From: an uncultured Amylibacter sp.
GTDB taxonomy: Bacteria; Pseudomonadota; Alphaproteobacteria; Rhodobacterales; Rhodobacteraceae
DNA length: 64,000 bases
Assembly: GCA_905181935.1 (NCBI GenBank)
Contig: CAJIZV010000001.1
Span: 124,001-188,000, forward strand
Reading direction: 5' to 3'
Below the pieces are notes generated by a model. That model had not been told where the DNA came from. It saw only the letters and a list, made by a program, of their open reading frames with translations, and searched no databases. This document shows positions 46,358-54,985 of this stretch, one piece after another; within the stretch, counting starts at the first letter, position 1; the number at the start of each line of letters is the position of its first letter. The translations under genes and the position numbers were made by a program.

Positions 46358-47512
46358 TTAAGTGAGTTCGCCTCCCAACCGCTCAAGCATATTCAAACAA
46401 GAAATCATTTGTTCTTCAGTAACATATTCATCTGGTTTGTGTGCTTGCTCAATACTTCCAGGTCCACATAAAACTGAGCTAATACCAGCTCTGCTAAAAA
46501 GTCCCGCCTCAGTACCAAATGCAACGACTTCAGTTGAATTTCCACCCGTCAACTCTTGTACAATTTTTACTGCTTCACTATCTTGTTCAGGCTCTAATCC
46601 ATCAGTTTCTACGCAAACCGTTTCAAAAATATCAGCAATTATTGATTTTTTTTTCATTTCAGGACGTAGAACTTCATCAACATAACGCTCCATTTGGTCT
46701 CTTAACCACTCGCGGTCACTACGTTGAACAACACGCATTTCCCATTCTACTTCTGCTTGACTTGGAATTACATTGTGAGTGGTTCCAGAATGACAGGCAC
46801 AAATTGAGGATGTGGAATAAGGTGGAACAAAACGTGACCCTTCTGGAGCCATCGCAGGAAGTTCTAGGCGAACTTCCATTAGCTTATTAATAAACCGATG
46901 TGCATATTCCAATGCATTAACGCAACGATCAGGTTGACTAGAATGTCCTTCAACACCACGAAATTCAGTCGTGTATTCACACATGCCCTTGTGCCCTTCA
47001 ATTATTCGCATCGAAGTAGGTTCCCCTACAATACAAGCACTTGGTTTTAAACCAGAAGCAATTAATTGATTAACTAAAACTCGTGCACCCAAACAACCGA
47101 CCTCTTCATCATAGGTAAACGCAAAATGAATAGGTCGTTTTAAGTCGAGTTTACTGTATTTTGGAACCATTGCCATGGCTGCAGCAATAAATCCTTTCAT
47201 ATCGCAAGTACCTCGCCCAAATAATGCGTTATTTTTTCGCTTCATCTTAAATGGGTCAGTAGACCAGTTCTGCCCCTCGACTGGAACAACATCTGTATGG
47301 CCAGATAAAATGATTCCCCCATCAGTATCTGGACCTAAAGTTGCAAAAATATTCGCTTTTCCTTTTGTCTCAGAAGTAATTTCACATCTTGCACCAAATG
47401 ATTTTAAATAATCACTAATCCAATCGATACAATCTAGATTACTTTCACTAGAAATTGTTGGAAAACCAATTAGTTTATCCATAAGTTCAATAGTCTTTAT
47501 TAAGTCTGTCAT
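46358..47512 (-). CDS. argE: Acetylornithine deacetylase (M20 family)
   Basis: 384 residues. Metal-binding and catalytic motifs: LSGHTDVVPVEGQNW near 69, GRGTCDMKGFIAAAMAM near 94, TYDEEVGCLGA near 128 and VGEPTSMRIIEGHKG near 159; a late His lies in EQAHKPDEYV. It removes acetate from N-acetylornithine (arginine biosynthesis). Related M20 enzymes such as DapE or carboxypeptidases are possible, but the CDMKGF form favours ArgE. Confidence 0.85.
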   Translation of the reverse strand: MTDLIKTIELMDKLIGFPTISSESNLDCIDWISDYLKSFGARCEITSETKGKANIFATLGPDTDGGIILSGHTDVVPVEGQNWSTDPFKMKRKNNALFGRGTCDMKGFIAAAMAMVPKYSKLDLKRPIHFAFTYDEEVGCLGARVLVNQLIASGLKPSACIVGEPTSMRIIEGHKGMCEYTTEFRGVEGHSSQPDRCVNALEYAHRFINKLMEVRLELPAMAPEGSRFVPPYSTSSICACHSGTTHNVIPSQAEVEWEMRVVQRSDREWLRDQMERYVDEVLRPEMKKKSIIADIFETVCVETDGLEPEQDSEAVKIVQELTGGNSTEVVAFGTEAGLFSRAGISSVLCGPGSIEQAHKPDEYVTEEQMISCLNMLERLGGELT

Positions 47513-47983
47513 ATCAAGGTTTCACAAATAATTTACGTAGGACATTAGCCAAGGCATCAGCGGTACTAATTTCACAAATTTTTAAGGTTCGAGTATTTAA
47601 GTCGAGAAGACAAAAGTTCTAAAGCTTGCATTTTTATATCCTTTAAAACTATTTTAAAAGCCTTAATCAAGTTTTCAAGTTTAGCAAAAGAAAAGTTTAA
47701 TCTACATTATTAATTAATGTTATTAATAGATTCTAATAAATAATCAAAAATTTATTTTTTTGTAATATTAAAACAAGCTTGAATTTATTTTGTCTATCTC
47801 TGTGGAAAATATACAGAGCTAGCCTAAATTATTATAAAACTGAGCAATATTGTATGATTTTTCGTGCTAAACTCGTAATTTGCTTGACGTAGAAGCTTTC
47901 CCACTTCAAGACAGTTTCAGTTAGACAAGAGGGATTTCCCGTTTGTTTGAAAATATATTTGGACAATAAAAGGACCAAAGACC
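47513..47983. other. argE-infC intergenic region with infC leader
   Basis: 471 bp, mostly very AT-rich between 47640 and 47860. Nothing is recognisable near argE. From 47870 the GC rises; TTGACG at 47884-47889 is a possible -35 for infC, without a good -10. The part before infC contains AAAGG ahead of the proposed ATA start. Confidence 0.35.
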
Positions 47984-48535
47984 ATAGCTCGTAGACCACA
48001 TAACGCGCCACCACAGCGCGACACAGGACCCCTCGCGAACGAACGCGTAATCTCCCCCGAAATCAGATTGATTGGCGCAGACGGTGAAAACGTTGGCGTC
48101 GTAACCCCACTGCGCGGTAATGAACTAGCACGTGTGGCAGGACTGGATTTGGTAGTAATTTCTCCAAATGCACAACCTCCAGTTTGCAAGATCATGGATT
48201 TGGGCAAGTTCAAGTTTGAACAACAGAAGCGTGAAGCTGAAGCTCGAAAAAAGCAAAAAACCATTGAAATTAAAGAGATTAAATTCCGTCCAAATACGGA
48301 CACTCACGATTTTGATGTTAAAATGCGCAGTGTGTTTAAGTTTTTAGAGAATGGCGATAAAGTAAAAATTACCATGCGCTTTCGCGGCCGTGAAATGGCG
48401 CACCAAAATCTTGGTTTAGCGTTATTAAAGCGTGTTCAAGCAGTAGTACTTGAGGCAGAGACTGGGAAAATTGAAAACCACCCAAAAACAGAAGGTCGTC
48501 AAATGACGATGCTTATTGGGCCAATCACTAAATAA
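47984..48535 (+). CDS. infC: Translation initiation factor IF-3, ATA start
   Basis: 183 residues when read from ATA at 47984: [20 protein letters not shown], then [16 protein letters not shown]. This N-terminus is typical of Rhodobacterales IF-3, and no ATG or GTG is present in that frame upstream of the conserved part. The start reported by simple ORF logic (TTG 48068) would cut 28 conserved residues. The C-domain has [20 protein letters not shown] and [13 protein letters not shown]-3 binds the 30S subunit and rejects non-canonical start codons, so an unusual start allows self-control, as with AUU in E. coli. AAAGG lies about 10 bp upstream. A strong terminator follows; rpmI and rplT are not adjacent. 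Confidence 0.92.
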   Translation: MARRPHNAPPQRDTGPLANERVISPEIRLIGADGENVGVVTPLRGNELARVAGLDLVVISPNAQPPVCKIMDLGKFKFEQQKREAEARKKQKTIEIKEIKFRPNTDTHDFDVKMRSVFKFLENGDKVKITMRFRGREMAHQNLGLALLKRVQAVVLEAETGKIENHPKTEGRQMTMLIGPITK

Positions 48536-48555
48536 AGATGACAAATATTATATTT

Positions 48556-48583
48556 AGATCGCCTTTTTGGCGATCTTTTTTAT
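48556..48583 (+). terminator. Intrinsic terminator of infC
   Basis: AGATCGCC (48556-48563), loop of five T, GGCGATCT (48569-48576) and a run of T to 48581. It lies 20 bp after the infC stop and just before the convergent DUF1223 gene end. Confidence 0.9.
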
Positions 48584-48584
48584 C

Positions 48585-49316
48585 TTAATTCAAAAACTTT
48601 GGTATCTTGCGTGCAATATAAATTGGTCCATAATTTTTACCCTGGATAATAACAGCGTATTGGCCATCAGTAGGTAATTCAAATTCTATTTCACCCAATT
48701 TTTTACTATCCCACCCAGCAATAGTTTTAAGGCTTTTGACAACATTAATATATTCTATTGTCTTACCACTGTTTTCACCACGTTTAATTTGTACAGTTTT
48801 CCGAGGAAAGTATTTAATCAAATTAATATCTAAAAAACCAAGATTTTTTAGACTAGAGACTAACATTAGGTTCACAATTTTTTTATTTCGCTTTATTTCA
48901 ATAGAAACTAGCTCTTTATTTTTGCGCATATTATTAAGGTTTTCGTTAATTAACAATTTTGCTTCGCCAACACCACCTGCTACTTCAGCAACACCATTGA
49001 AAATCATTTGTGGCGTCACATGTCGAGCACGATTAGTTATGTGCATATTATACTTTGCCTGACGTTCACCAAACTTTGCAATTGCAAATGTATCCTTCCA
49101 GCCCAGGTAATCCCAATAATCTACATGCAGTCCAAAAGCTAAAATATCTTCTTGGTTAGCAAGTGTAGAAAGAAGTTTATCAGCAGCTGGACATGCATAA
49201 CAGCCTTGTGACGTAAATAACTCAACTACTATAATTGGCTTATTTGACCCATCTGCATGAGTTGAATTAGCTATAATAGTAAACATAAGCGTTACTAATG
49301 CATTTACATATTTCAT
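48585..49316 (-). CDS. DUF1223 family secreted thioredoxin-like protein
   Basis: 243 residues. A signal peptide of about 21 residues (ending THA) precedes IIVVELFTSQGCYACPAAD, the DUF1223 signature with a CxxC (CYAC), then HVDYWDYLGWKDTFA. Such proteins are exported and thought to be thiol-active; function is not established. It lies close to cytochrome c maturation genes, which also need thiol chemistry, and in Rhodobacterales commonly neighbours acnA/ccm. Confidence 0.88.
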   Translation of the reverse strand: MKYVNALVTLMFTIIANSTHADGSNKPIIVVELFTSQGCYACPAADKLLSTLANQEDILAFGLHVDYWDYLGWKDTFAIAKFGERQAKYNMHITNRARHVTPQMIFNGVAEVAGGVGEAKLLINENLNNMRKNKELVSIEIKRNKKIVNLMLVSSLKNLGFLDINLIKYFPRKTVQIKRGENSGKTIEYINVVKSLKTIAGWDSKKLGEIEFELPTDGQYAVIIQGKNYGPIYIARKIPKFLN

Positions 49317-49395
49317 TGCGAATCCCTGACATAGAGTAATTCCATATTAAGAAACCAAATACTCAAAGGCTAATAAAAAAATCGAGAGGTTATTG

Positions 49396-49857
49396 TTACA
49401 GAAACCAAATCCATCGCCCAGTTTCTGTAAAGTATTTTTGTGCGTCTGCACCCATTGCTTCAATTAATTTAGACTCTTCAGGAAGAACATAATTTTTCTT
49501 TAGGAATAAAAATAACAAAACTGATGGTAAAAGTGCCTGAATAGACCCTAATGTCATACCAACTCCAAAAGTTACTAAAACCATACCTAAATACATAGGA
49601 TTTCGAGATAATTTAAACGGTCCCTCAACAATTAAAGCTGTTGGCTTTCTTCGAGGAATAATTGTCGTACTATTGCGCTTGAACCAAATCGGCGTAGCTA
49701 AAATTAAATAAATACCAATTGCCATTACACCCAAATCAATTGCGCGGAATTCGAATAAAATAATAGGGTAAACAAAATGCAATATGACTGCAAAACAAAT
49801 TGCTAATAAAGTCCAAATAGGTGGGATATTTAATTTTTTCATATTTATATTATACAT
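49396..49857 (-). CDS. Isoprenylcysteine carboxyl methyltransferase-family membrane protein
   Basis: 153 residues with four or five hydrophobic helices. The ICMT/PEMT signature is present: VEGPFKLSRNPMYLGMVL near 78, then EESKLIEAMGADAQKYFTETGRWIW near the end. It should be an SAM-dependent methyltransferase of unknown substrate. Start may be 49857 or the ATG at 49842; no clear Shine-Dalgarno supports either. Confidence 0.82.
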   Translation of the reverse strand: MYNINMKKLNIPPIWTLLAICFAVILHFVYPIILFEFRAIDLGVMAIGIYLILATPIWFKRNSTTIIPRRKPTALIVEGPFKLSRNPMYLGMVLVTFGVGMTLGSIQALLPSVLLFLFLKKNYVLPEESKLIEAMGADAQKYFTETGRWIWFL

Positions 49858-50014
49858 AAGGAATACTGACTAGTGTCAATCCTATTAAGTTATATTTAGA
49901 TCAAAATATTATAGATATAAAATATTGTTAATAGAATTATAAAAGACCAGTCAAAAATGATTTTTTAAATAGACTAATGAGCTTTTAGCTAGTTTTGGCT
50001 AAATTACATAAAAC

Positions 50015-50205
50015 TTAATATAATACACCACCTCTTTCAAATCGTAGCATATTTTCTAAAACTACTTTTATGGCAACAGGTAATTCAAAAAAAGCGTTCA
50101 AACCAGCACCAGTCGCTGATGGGATAAAGTAATAATCAACGAAATCGATGCCCACCGAAAGTTTTTATGTATTTTACAGGAATCTATGCCAATTTGCACT
50201 ATCAT
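50015..50205 (-). pseudogene. acnA: Aconitase A (acnA) N-terminal remnant
   Basis: Reading the minus strand from ATG 50205 gives MIVQIGIDSCK, then after a one-base slip near 50165 KLSVGIDFVDYYFIPSATG and LPVAIKVVLENMLRFERGG, ending at a TAA at 50015-50017. This is the beginning of AcnA (consensus KTLxVG...YYSIPAA...LPxALKVVLENMLRFEDG). The remaining 830 or so residues are gone. It is divergent from ccmA, where I believe Rhodobacterales usually carry acnA. The rest of the 483-bp gap (49858-50014 and 50206-50340) has no recognisable gene. Confidence 0.85.
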
Positions 50206-50340
50206 TTAAGTTCACCAATTTAAATAATGATATTCCTCTATTTACTGTTCATAATAAATATAATTTATAATAACTTTAGGTCCATTTAGCATAAGCTAGT
50301 ACACTTCCCTCCACGGAAAGTTTAAGGTACAGCTTTTAAT

Positions 50341-50958
50341 ATGTTATTAAATGTGAACAATTTAAACTGTCGGCGTGGGCCTAAGTTAGTTATTGCAAAT
50401 GTCTCAATGAGTGTAAGTGCCGGTGAATGCATTATATTACGCGGACCAAATGGATCTGGTAAAACAACTTTGTTACGATACCTTGCAGGACTTTGCGATA
50501 GTGCTGATATAAAAACATATGATAATTCTATTGCCTACTCTGGACACCTAGATGGGGTTAAGTCCACATTAACTGTTCGTGAAAACCTTAACTTTTGGGC
50601 TGGAATATACGCGACTAATAGTATGAATAAAGTCATAGAAAAACTTAACCTTGAATATTTATCTAATAATTTGGCAGGCGAGCTTTCTGCTGGGCAGAAA
50701 CGACGTCTAGGATTAGCACGCATGCTTATTTCAAATGCAAAAGTTTGGCTAATGGATGAACCAACTGCATCATTGGACAAATCAACATCAGCATTAATTT
50801 TTGAAGCAATAAACTCACATTGTAAAAATGACGGTGCAGCAATAATTTCCACTCATATTGACTTGGATATACCAAAATCACGCGTGTTAAATATGGAAGA
50901 TTTCGCAGTAAAAGGGAAAGATGACGATGACCCATTCCTAAAGGGATCATATCAATGA
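50341..50958 (+). CDS. ccmA: Cytochrome c maturation ABC ATPase CcmA
   Basis: 205 residues. Walker A GPNGSGKT near 35, signature LSAGQKRRLGLARML near 116 and Walker B VWLMDEPTASLD near 135. It pairs with CcmB/CcmC in the heme-handling complex that releases holo-CcmE. It overlaps ccmB by four bases and starts the ccmABCDG operon. Confidence 0.93.
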   Translation: MLLNVNNLNCRRGPKLVIANVSMSVSAGECIILRGPNGSGKTTLLRYLAGLCDSADIKTYDNSIAYSGHLDGVKSTLTVRENLNFWAGIYATNSMNKVIEKLNLEYLSNNLAGELSAGQKRRLGLARMLISNAKVWLMDEPTASLDKSTSALIFEAINSHCKNDGAAIISTHIDLDIPKSRVLNMEDFAVKGKDDDDPFLKGSYQ

Positions 50959-51605
50959 AATCTCTGATACTACGTGATTTAAGGTTAGCCCTTCGCTCAG
51001 GTGGCGGTTTTGCCCTGACACTATCATTTTTTTTAATAGTCGTAATGATGGTACCATTCGGTGTAGGCGCAAATTTAGATTTATTGGCACGAATTGCACC
51101 AGGAGTTTTATGGATAGGTGCGTTACTTTCCTGCCTTCTATCTCTTGATAGAATTTTCCAACTAGATTGGGAAGATGGGACTTTAGAGGCACTGGCCACA
51201 TCGCCTATTCCTTTATCAGGAATAGCCACAGCTAAAGCAACAGCACATTGGATCATAACAGGTTTACCAATAACAATAGCAGCAATACCATTAGGCTACC
51301 TTTTAAACCTAGAAACTGAATCCTATATTTGGCTTGTTGCTTCACTGAGCATTGGGACGCCTGCTCTCTCGTTTATAGGGGCCTTTGGTGCGGCGATTAC
51401 TGTTGGAATTAAGAGAGGAGGCCTACTTCTATCTTTACTAGTCTTACCACTTTATATTCCAACTTTAATGTTGGGTGCACAGTGTGTTACTATAGGTTCA
51501 GAAGCGCCTATCAAATTATTGGCATTAGTTGCTGCCATATCATTACTTTGCATTGCCTTAATACCATTTGCATGTGCCATAGCGCTTCGTGCAAACCTTA
51601 AATAG
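50955..51605 (+). CDS. ccmB: Heme exporter protein CcmB
   Basis: 216 residues with about six membrane helices. MKSLILRDLRLALRSGGG at the start and DWEDGTLEALATSPIPL near 73 are typical of CcmB. It is the membrane partner of CcmA. The start overlaps ccmA; a 57-bp gap precedes ccmC. Confidence 0.93.
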   Translation: MKSLILRDLRLALRSGGGFALTLSFFLIVVMMVPFGVGANLDLLARIAPGVLWIGALLSCLLSLDRIFQLDWEDGTLEALATSPIPLSGIATAKATAHWIITGLPITIAAIPLGYLLNLETESYIWLVASLSIGTPALSFIGAFGAAITVGIKRGGLLLSLLVLPLYIPTLMLGAQCVTIGSEAPIKLLALVAAISLLCIALIPFACAIALRANLK

Positions 51606-51662
51606 CCAAGGCGTGGTGAACTGCCCACTTTATTTAGTACAAAAATAGGATACACAGATAAA

Positions 51663-52385
51663 ATGTCTTTATGGGAATACGCAAATCCAGCCAAATTTAT
51701 GGCACTTTCGGCCCGCATTCTGCCATATTTGGCAATTGCGTCTTCATGTTTGTTATTAGCAGGGCTATTTTGGGGCTTCTTTTTAACACCTGCAGATTAC
51801 AAACAAGGCTCAACAGTTAAAATTATTTTTTTGCATGTTCCAACAGCATTAATGGCAATAAATGCATGGCTTATGATGTTAGTTACTTCTTTGGTATGGT
51901 TAATTCGTAGGCATCACGTATCTGCACTGGTTGCCAAAGCTGCAGCGCCAATTGGTATTACGATGACGCTTATCGCAATTGCAACAGGCGCTATCTGGGG
52001 CAAACCTATGTGGGGAACTTATTGGGCATGGGATCCACGGCTCACTTCATTCATGATCTTATTGGTATTTTACTTTGGCTATTTAGCACTATGGGAAGCA
52101 ATAGAAGATAAAGACACGGCTGCTGATTTAACATCAATATTATGTATAGTAGGTTCAATTTTTGCATTGTTGTCACGTTACGCAGTAAATTTTTGGTCAC
52201 AAGGTTTGCACCAAGGTGCATCGTTATCACTCGACAAAGAACAGCATGTCGACAATGTTTTTTATTTGCCATTGTTAGTTTGCATTGTAGGAATAATTTT
52301 ATTATTTTTAACATTAGTACTAATAAGAACCCGTACTGAAATTCGATCGCGGCGTTTAATGGCCCTACGCATGAGGGGTATCTAA
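51663..52385 (+). CDS. ccmC: Heme-handling protein CcmC
   Basis: 240 residues, six helices. The tryptophan-rich motif WGTYWAWDPRLTS near residue 118 binds heme, and conserved His residues lie in FLHVPTALMAINAW and GLHQGASL. It delivers heme to CcmE, which is not in this window. Stop and next start are one base apart. Confidence 0.94.
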   Translation: MSLWEYANPAKFMALSARILPYLAIASSCLLLAGLFWGFFLTPADYKQGSTVKIIFLHVPTALMAINAWLMMLVTSLVWLIRRHHVSALVAKAAAPIGITMTLIAIATGAIWGKPMWGTYWAWDPRLTSFMILLVFYFGYLALWEAIEDKDTAADLTSILCIVGSIFALLSRYAVNFWSQGLHQGASLSLDKEQHVDNVFYLPLLVCIVGIILLFLTLVLIRTRTEIRSRRLMALRMRGI

Positions 52386-52386
52386 T

Positions 52387-52542
52387 ATGTTTGAATTAGA
52401 TAAATACACTGACACTGTTTTACTTGCTTACGCCGTTTCAATAATATTATTAGGTACTTTGATTTGGGCAACATTATCAAAATCAAAGCGTATAAAACGC
52501 GCTCTAGACGCACAGGAACAAAAAGCTAATGATAAGCGTTAA
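52387..52542 (+). CDS. ccmD: Heme exporter protein CcmD
   Basis: 51 residues, a short single-helix protein (YTDTVLLAYAVSIILLGTL) with a basic tail (SKSKRIKRALDAQ). Identified from its place between ccmC and ccmG and its typical form. Begins one base after the ccmC stop; the last 14 bases overlap ccmG. Helps release holo-CcmE. Confidence 0.9.
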   Translation: MFELDKYTDTVLLAYAVSIILLGTLIWATLSKSKRIKRALDAQEQKANDKR

Positions 52543-53053
52543 GCCTTTTTATCTCATCCCACCAATAATTTTCATTGGTTTAATCGCAATGATGTACCTT
52601 GGGTTAGGGCGTAAAAATCCAAATGAATTACCCAGCCAAATGATTGGGCGGGATGTTCCTAATTTAACTCTTAAACAATTATCTGATCATCCATTTCTTA
52701 AAATGGATGATCTAAAGGAACCTAGCATAAAAATTGTTAACTTTTGGGCTAGTTGGTGTGCACCATGCAGAGTTGAGCATCCTAATATTCAACAACTGGC
52801 AGATCTTGGGTTCCCAGTTCATGGCATTAATTACAAAGATGAAACATCTCAAGCACTGCAATTTCTAAAAAGCCTTGGAAATCCATATAAAAGTATTGGT
52901 ACTGATGAAGGTCGAACAGGATTAGACTGGGGATTATACGGTGTCCCAGAAACATTTGTGATTAATGGTGAGGGGAAAGTGCTATTGAGGCATGCTGGAC
53001 CAATAACAAATAGCATAATGATCAACAACATATTGCCTATTTTAATAGAGTAA
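52529..53053 (+). CDS. ccmG: Thiol:disulfide interchange protein CcmG (DsbE)
   Basis: 174 residues. One N-terminal anchor helix (about 5-27) precedes a periplasmic thioredoxin fold with active site NFWASWCAPCRVEH near residue 72 and the cis-Pro region YGVPETFVI near 139. It keeps apocytochrome c thiols reduced. Last gene of the operon, followed by a strong terminator. Confidence 0.94.
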   Translation: MISVKPFYLIPPIIFIGLIAMMYLGLGRKNPNELPSQMIGRDVPNLTLKQLSDHPFLKMDDLKEPSIKIVNFWASWCAPCRVEHPNIQQLADLGFPVHGINYKDETSQALQFLKSLGNPYKSIGTDEGRTGLDWGLYGVPETFVINGEGKVLLRHAGPITNSIMINNILPILIE

Positions 53054-53057
53054 TTAA

Positions 53058-53090
53058 ACTATTGGTGTAGGCACAGCCTATACCAATAGT
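53058..53090. terminator. Bidirectional terminator between ccmG and ribH
   Basis: A 15-bp stem (53058-53072 with 53076-53090, one G-T pair) with a three-base loop, T-run following on the plus strand and an A/T tail on the other. It separates the convergent ccmG and ribH genes. Confidence 0.88.
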
Positions 53091-53091
53091 T

Positions 53092-53529
53092 TTAGATTTC
53101 TAAGGCATCCATCATTATGACGGCATTTGCTACTTCTGCGCCTTTTTTAACAAAATGTTTAGAATAAAACTCAATATGATCAGTACTTTCCTGAAATTCG
53201 TGTGGCGTTAACGAAACTGAATAAACAGGAATACCAGTATCCATACTTGCACGAACTAAGCCATCAACAACAGCTTGAGCAACAAATTCATGCCTATAAA
53301 TTCCACCGTTAACAACAAGAGCAGCACAAACAATCCCATCATAGTTTCCAGTTTCTGCTAATTTTTTAGCTACAAGCGGCATTTCTAACGCGCCTGGAAC
53401 ATGCACTTCTCGCAAATTACATACGCGTCCTTGGCGTTTAATTTCAGCCTCAAATCCAACTTGCACTTGATCAACTACTTGGTCATGCCATCGTGCTTTT
53501 ACAAATGCAATTTTAAGGGGTCTTGTCAT
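53092..53529 (-). CDS. ribH: 6,7-dimethyl-8-ribityllumazine synthase
   Basis: 145 residues from ATG 53529, preferred because AGGAGA precedes it; an ATG at 53553 is also in frame. Features: FVKARWHDQVVDQVQ, VHVPGALEMPLVAKKL (about 48-63), ALVVNGGIYRHEFVAQAV with the phosphate-binding loop, and a late HIEFY. It condenses the two riboflavin precursors. RibH2-like in style (as in Brucella). Controlled by the FMN riboswitch upstream. Confidence 0.9.
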   Translation of the reverse strand: MTRPLKIAFVKARWHDQVVDQVQVGFEAEIKRQGRVCNLREVHVPGALEMPLVAKKLAETGNYDGIVCAALVVNGGIYRHEFVAQAVVDGLVRASMDTGIPVYSVSLTPHEFQESTDHIEFYSKHFVKKGAEVANAVIMMDALEI

Positions 53530-53592
53530 TTCGGGTCTCCTGTTAATAGACAAAGCCCCAGAGCGTTAAGAAAACGGATTAACACCGCCTCC

Positions 53593-53717
53593 CCTTTCTC
53601 TACCATCCAGACTTTAACTGTCGGCGCAGGAGTTTCACCTGACTCTGCTGACCTCTTATAATAAGAGCGCTCGCGGGCTATCACCGCCGGTGGGGAATTA
53701 CACCCCGCCCTGAGAAT
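53593..53717 (-). ncRNA. FMN riboswitch (RFN element)
   Basis: Minus strand: begins TTCTCAGGGCGGGG, continues with CCCCACCGGCGGT, a variable hairpin (GCTCTTATTATAAGAGG), then GTCAGCAGAGTCAGGTG, CCGACAGTTAAAGTCTGGAT and ends GGTAGAGAAAGG. All conserved RFN blocks are present in order. It lies about 60 bp ahead of ribH and probably blocks its expression when FMN is plentiful. Confidence 0.96.
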
Positions 53718-53801
53718 ATTTTAAATATAGACCCGAAAATAACGGACGTCCAGAAGGATTCTTTACTAGAAAAAAAATCTAAAATAAGCTATTCCAAAAA
53801 T

Positions 53802-54845
53802 ATGAATAATTCCATCACAATAATCCGCCCCGACGATTGGCACCTTCACTTGCGTGACGGTGTTATGATGAAAGCTATAACACCAGAAAGTACTCGGCAC
53901 TTTAATAGAGCAATCATCATGCCAAATTTAGTACCCCCTGTGGTAACAGCTGCTGATGCATTGGCCTATCGAACCCGCATTCTTTCAGCTTGCCCCCAAG
54001 ATTCAAACTTTACCCCCCTAATGACACTCTACCTAACGGATAAAACAGATCCAGACGATGTTGCTGCAGCTTTTGCTAATGGCATAATTAATGCAGTAAA
54101 ATATTACCCTGCCGGAGCTACTACAAATTCAGATAGTGGAGTAACAGATATTAAAAACGTAATGCCCGTTCTCGAAAAAATGGCTCAAATTGGTTTGCCA
54201 CTATGCATTCATGGCGAAGTAACTGATCCAAATATAGATATTTTTGATCGTGAAGCAGTTTTTATTGAGACAATATTAGACCCATTAAGGCGTGCACTGC
54301 CAGAATTAAAAACTACATCAGAACATATTACAACAAAAGATGGTGTTGATTACGTAAAAAGCCAATCTAAAAATCACTGTGCAACAATTACAACTCACCA
54401 CTTAATGATAAATAGAAATCACCTTCTAGTAGGTGGCATTAAACCTCATTATTATTGCTTACCAATTGCCAAACGTGAAGAACATCGTTTGGCTGTCCGC
54501 GCTGCGGCAACCTCTGGGGATGTACGGTTTTTTTTAGGTACTGATAGTGCACCACATACAGATCCAAATAAAGAGACAGGTTGCGGTTGTGCAGGATGCT
54601 TTACGGCCACTAATACTATGGCTTTATTAGCTCATGTGTTTGAAGAAGACGATGCATTAAATAAACTTGAAAAATTTACCTCAATAAATGGTCCAAAACA
54701 TTATGGTCTTTTACCAAATACAGAAACCATTACCTTAAAAAAATCTAGTGCACCTTTTTTATATCCTAAAAAAATTGAAACAGCAGAAGGTCCAGTAACT
54801 GTTTTCAACCCAGGACATGATATTTACTGGCAGGTTATTGAGTAA
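53802..54845 (+). CDS. pyrC: Dihydroorotase
   Basis: 347 residues, class II dihydroorotase. Metal-binding [13 protein letters not shown] near residue 11, then [23 protein letters not shown] with the carboxylated Lys, CIHGEV near 140, THHL and TDSAPHT near 250. It closes carbamoyl aspartate to dihydroorotate in pyrimidine synthesis. Divergent from ribH riboswitch; 84 bp separate them. Confidence 0.95.
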   Translation: MNNSITIIRPDDWHLHLRDGVMMKAITPESTRHFNRAIIMPNLVPPVVTAADALAYRTRILSACPQDSNFTPLMTLYLTDKTDPDDVAAAFANGIINAVKYYPAGATTNSDSGVTDIKNVMPVLEKMAQIGLPLCIHGEVTDPNIDIFDREAVFIETILDPLRRALPELKTTSEHITTKDGVDYVKSQSKNHCATITTHHLMINRNHLLVGGIKPHYYCLPIAKREEHRLAVRAAATSGDVRFFLGTDSAPHTDPNKETGCGCAGCFTATNTMALLAHVFEEDDALNKLEKFTSINGPKHYGLLPNTETITLKKSSAPFLYPKKIETAEGPVTVFNPGHDIYWQVIE

Positions 54846-54985
54846 AGTTAAAATTTATTTTTGATATGAAGATATCAAAATCAATAAGTTACTTATCCAC
54901 AAGATATCCAGATAGAAAACATGTCAGACCTGTGACATAACTACAATGACAAGTAACAAAGTAATTCTGATAAGTGAGTGAATTT

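Noticed and set aside
49849..49879. Promoter TTGACA/TATAAT giving a leaderless methyltransferase mRNA
   Set aside because: The consensus boxes are 19 bp apart and the alternative -10 is weak; too uncertain to annotate as a feature.
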